Positions 4,155 through 5,006 of a stretch of 5,006 nucleotides of DNA are shown here, one piece after another. Positions within the stretch are counted from its first letter, which is position 1, and every line of letters starts with the position of its first letter. Source of the DNA: Minisyncoccota bacterium (GTDB taxonomy: Bacteria > Patescibacteriota > Minisyncoccia > Phycocordibacterales > UBA2100); NCBI GenBank assembly GCA_020058565.1, contig JAGVDT010000096.1, positions 1 to 5,006 of the forward strand, written 5' to 3'. The notes beneath the pieces were generated by a model that worked only from the letters and a program-made list of their open reading frames with translations, did no database searches and was not told the DNA's origin. Made by a program: the position numbers and the translations under genes.

Positions 4155-5006
4155 TTACTTTAGCTTTACTATTTTTTCCCACGAACGTCCCGCGACGCCG
4201 AAGTGGCCGTAGGCTGCGGTTTCGCGGAATATTGGCTTGCGGAGTCCGAGACGCTCAATGATCGCCTTTGGACGGAAGTCGAAATTATCGACCACGAGCT
4301 TCGTGAGGTTTTTGCCGTGTTGGTCAAAAGCTTCAACCATCACCGGCTCAGCGCGACCGATAGCGTATGCGACGGAGACAAGCGCTTCTTTGGCATAGCC
4401 ATTCGCTACGAGATTTTTCGCTACAAAGCGGCACATATATGCGGCTGAACGGTCGACTTTGGTCGAGTCTTTGCCCGAAAATGCTCCGCCGCCGTGCGGC
4501 ACGAGACCGCCGTACGTGTCTACTTGGATTTTGCGGCCGGTAAGTCCTGCGTCTGCCTCAAAACCGCCCTGGATGAATTGGCCCGTAGGATTGACCAATA
4601 TTTCAATCGCGTCGAGATTGCCCAAGACCGGTTTGAAAAGATGCTTCACCAGGTCGGCACGGATTTCTTCCTGGCTTACTTTTTTGTCGTGCTGGGTAGA
4701 GCAGAGAGCGTTGATGACTTTGCCGTTTGAAACCACTACCTGGGTTTTCCCGTCAGGTTTCGCCCATTTCAATTTTTTGCTGCGACGCAGCTCTTCGAGT
4801 CGGCGCGCAAGTTTGTGCGAAAGCACTACGCCGAGAGGGAGCATTTCTTTGGTTTCGTCGGTCGCATAGCCATACATGATGCCCTGGTCACCAGCGCCTC
4901 CGGTGTCTACTCCCATAGCGATGTCGCCTGACTGCTCAGCGACCTTTACGAGGATGTTGAGTTTGTCGGTGTATCCGATGTCTCGGTATACCTTGCGAGC
5001 GATAGC
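4155..5006 (-). CDS. metK: S-adenosylmethionine synthetase (methionine adenosyltransferase), 5' end outside window
   Basis: MetK joins methionine and ATP to make SAM, releasing phosphate and pyrophosphate, in the cytoplasm. The frame is open to the right edge, giving 283 C-terminal residues. The first visible residues AIARKVYRDIGYTDK align with about residue 70 of E. coli MetK (384 aa), so roughly 70 N-terminal residues are missing, including the HPDK ATP motif. Both family signatures are present: GAGDQGIMYGYATDET, and GGGAFSGKD within GLTGRKIQVDTYGG...STKVDRSAAY. The conserved end RETAAYGHFG is followed by SWEKIVKLK and TAA. An internal ATG at 4914-4916 is not the real start, because conserved sequence continues upstream. 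Any leader or SAM riboswitch would lie beyond the window. A small ORF and a terminator follow downstream. Confidence 0.97.
   Translation of the reverse strand, partial: AIARKVYRDIGYTDKLNILVKVAEQSGDIAMGVDTGGAGDQGIMYGYATDETKEMLPLGVVLSHKLARRLEELRRSKKLKWAKPDGKTQVVVSNGKVINALCSTQHDKKVSQEEIRADLVKHLFKPVLGNLDAIEILVNPTGQFIQGGFEADAGLTGRKIQVDTYGGLVPHGGGAFSGKDSTKVDRSAAYMCRFVAKNLVANGYAKEALVSVAYAIGRAEPVMVEAFDQHGKNLTKLVVDNFDFRPKAIIERLGLRKPIFRETAAYGHFGVAGRSWEKIVKLK

Noticed and set aside
3820..4182. Minus-strand 120-codon frame
   Set aside because: It overlaps the end of metK, crosses the terminator, and has the Arg/Ser-rich composition of a shifted frame.
3976..4212. Plus-strand 78-codon frame with GAGGAG before the ATG
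   Set aside because: It is antisense to the small ORF and to the metK end; the product shows no protein-like pattern.
4203..4869. Plus-strand frames of 78 to 136 codons
   Set aside because: Antisense shadows of metK, whose family signatures are unmistakable.
1..5006. CRISPR array, tRNA, rRNA, insertion sequence, defence genes
   Set aside because: No regularly spaced repeats, T-loop motifs, rRNA signatures, transposase or defence motifs were found on either strand.

Overview
This window most likely comes from a Candidate Phyla Radiation (Patescibacteria) genome, probably Parcubacteria. That is an inference. It rests on the secreted protein encoded at 2842-3765, which joins a signal peptide, a short Q/L-rich coiled coil, a PG_binding_1 domain and a DUF5666-like domain, a combination I associate with that group. 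Several genes also lack a clear Shine-Dalgarno site. The genetic code looks standard, because the long genes carry no internal TGA.

Layout from left to right. Positions 1-63 may hold the 3' end of an upstream plus-strand gene. Positions 64-400 have no convincing gene but contain a series of perfect or near-perfect hairpins, so this is a candidate structured leader in front of glmS. Positions 401-2221 are a complete glmS (glucosamine-6-phosphate synthase). The last nine codons of glmS, including the catalytic lysine, occur a second time 63 bp downstream (2258-2284) with only synonymous differences. This resembles a recombination or integration scar at the attTn7-like glmS tail. A small gene at 2342 follows. 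It seems to have lost one GA unit in a GAGAGAG run, because its coiled-coil C-terminus continues in another frame to 2615. Positions 2616-2841 separate convergent genes and carry four strong hairpins in a row. One is a 23-bp perfect palindrome, and between the first two lies a six-codon ORF with a near-perfect Shine-Dalgarno site.

The right half is on the minus strand. At the right edge is metK (S-adenosylmethionine synthetase), whose N-terminus lies outside the window. It is followed by a 61-residue unknown small protein (3887-4072) and an intrinsic terminator (3829-3858), which together look like one transcript. The peptidoglycan-binding/DUF5666 protein (2842-3765) comes next. It seems to have its own promoter, with an 8-bp inverted repeat between a -10-like box and the start codon.

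Functionally, glmS supplies glucosamine-6-phosphate for cell-wall and glycan precursors, metK supplies the methyl donor SAM, and the exported protein probably binds the cell envelope. I see no defence system, CRISPR array, tRNA, rRNA or intact mobile element. The most interesting points are the duplicated glmS tail, the frameshifted small gene beside it, the hairpin cluster, and the uncharacterised glmS leader.
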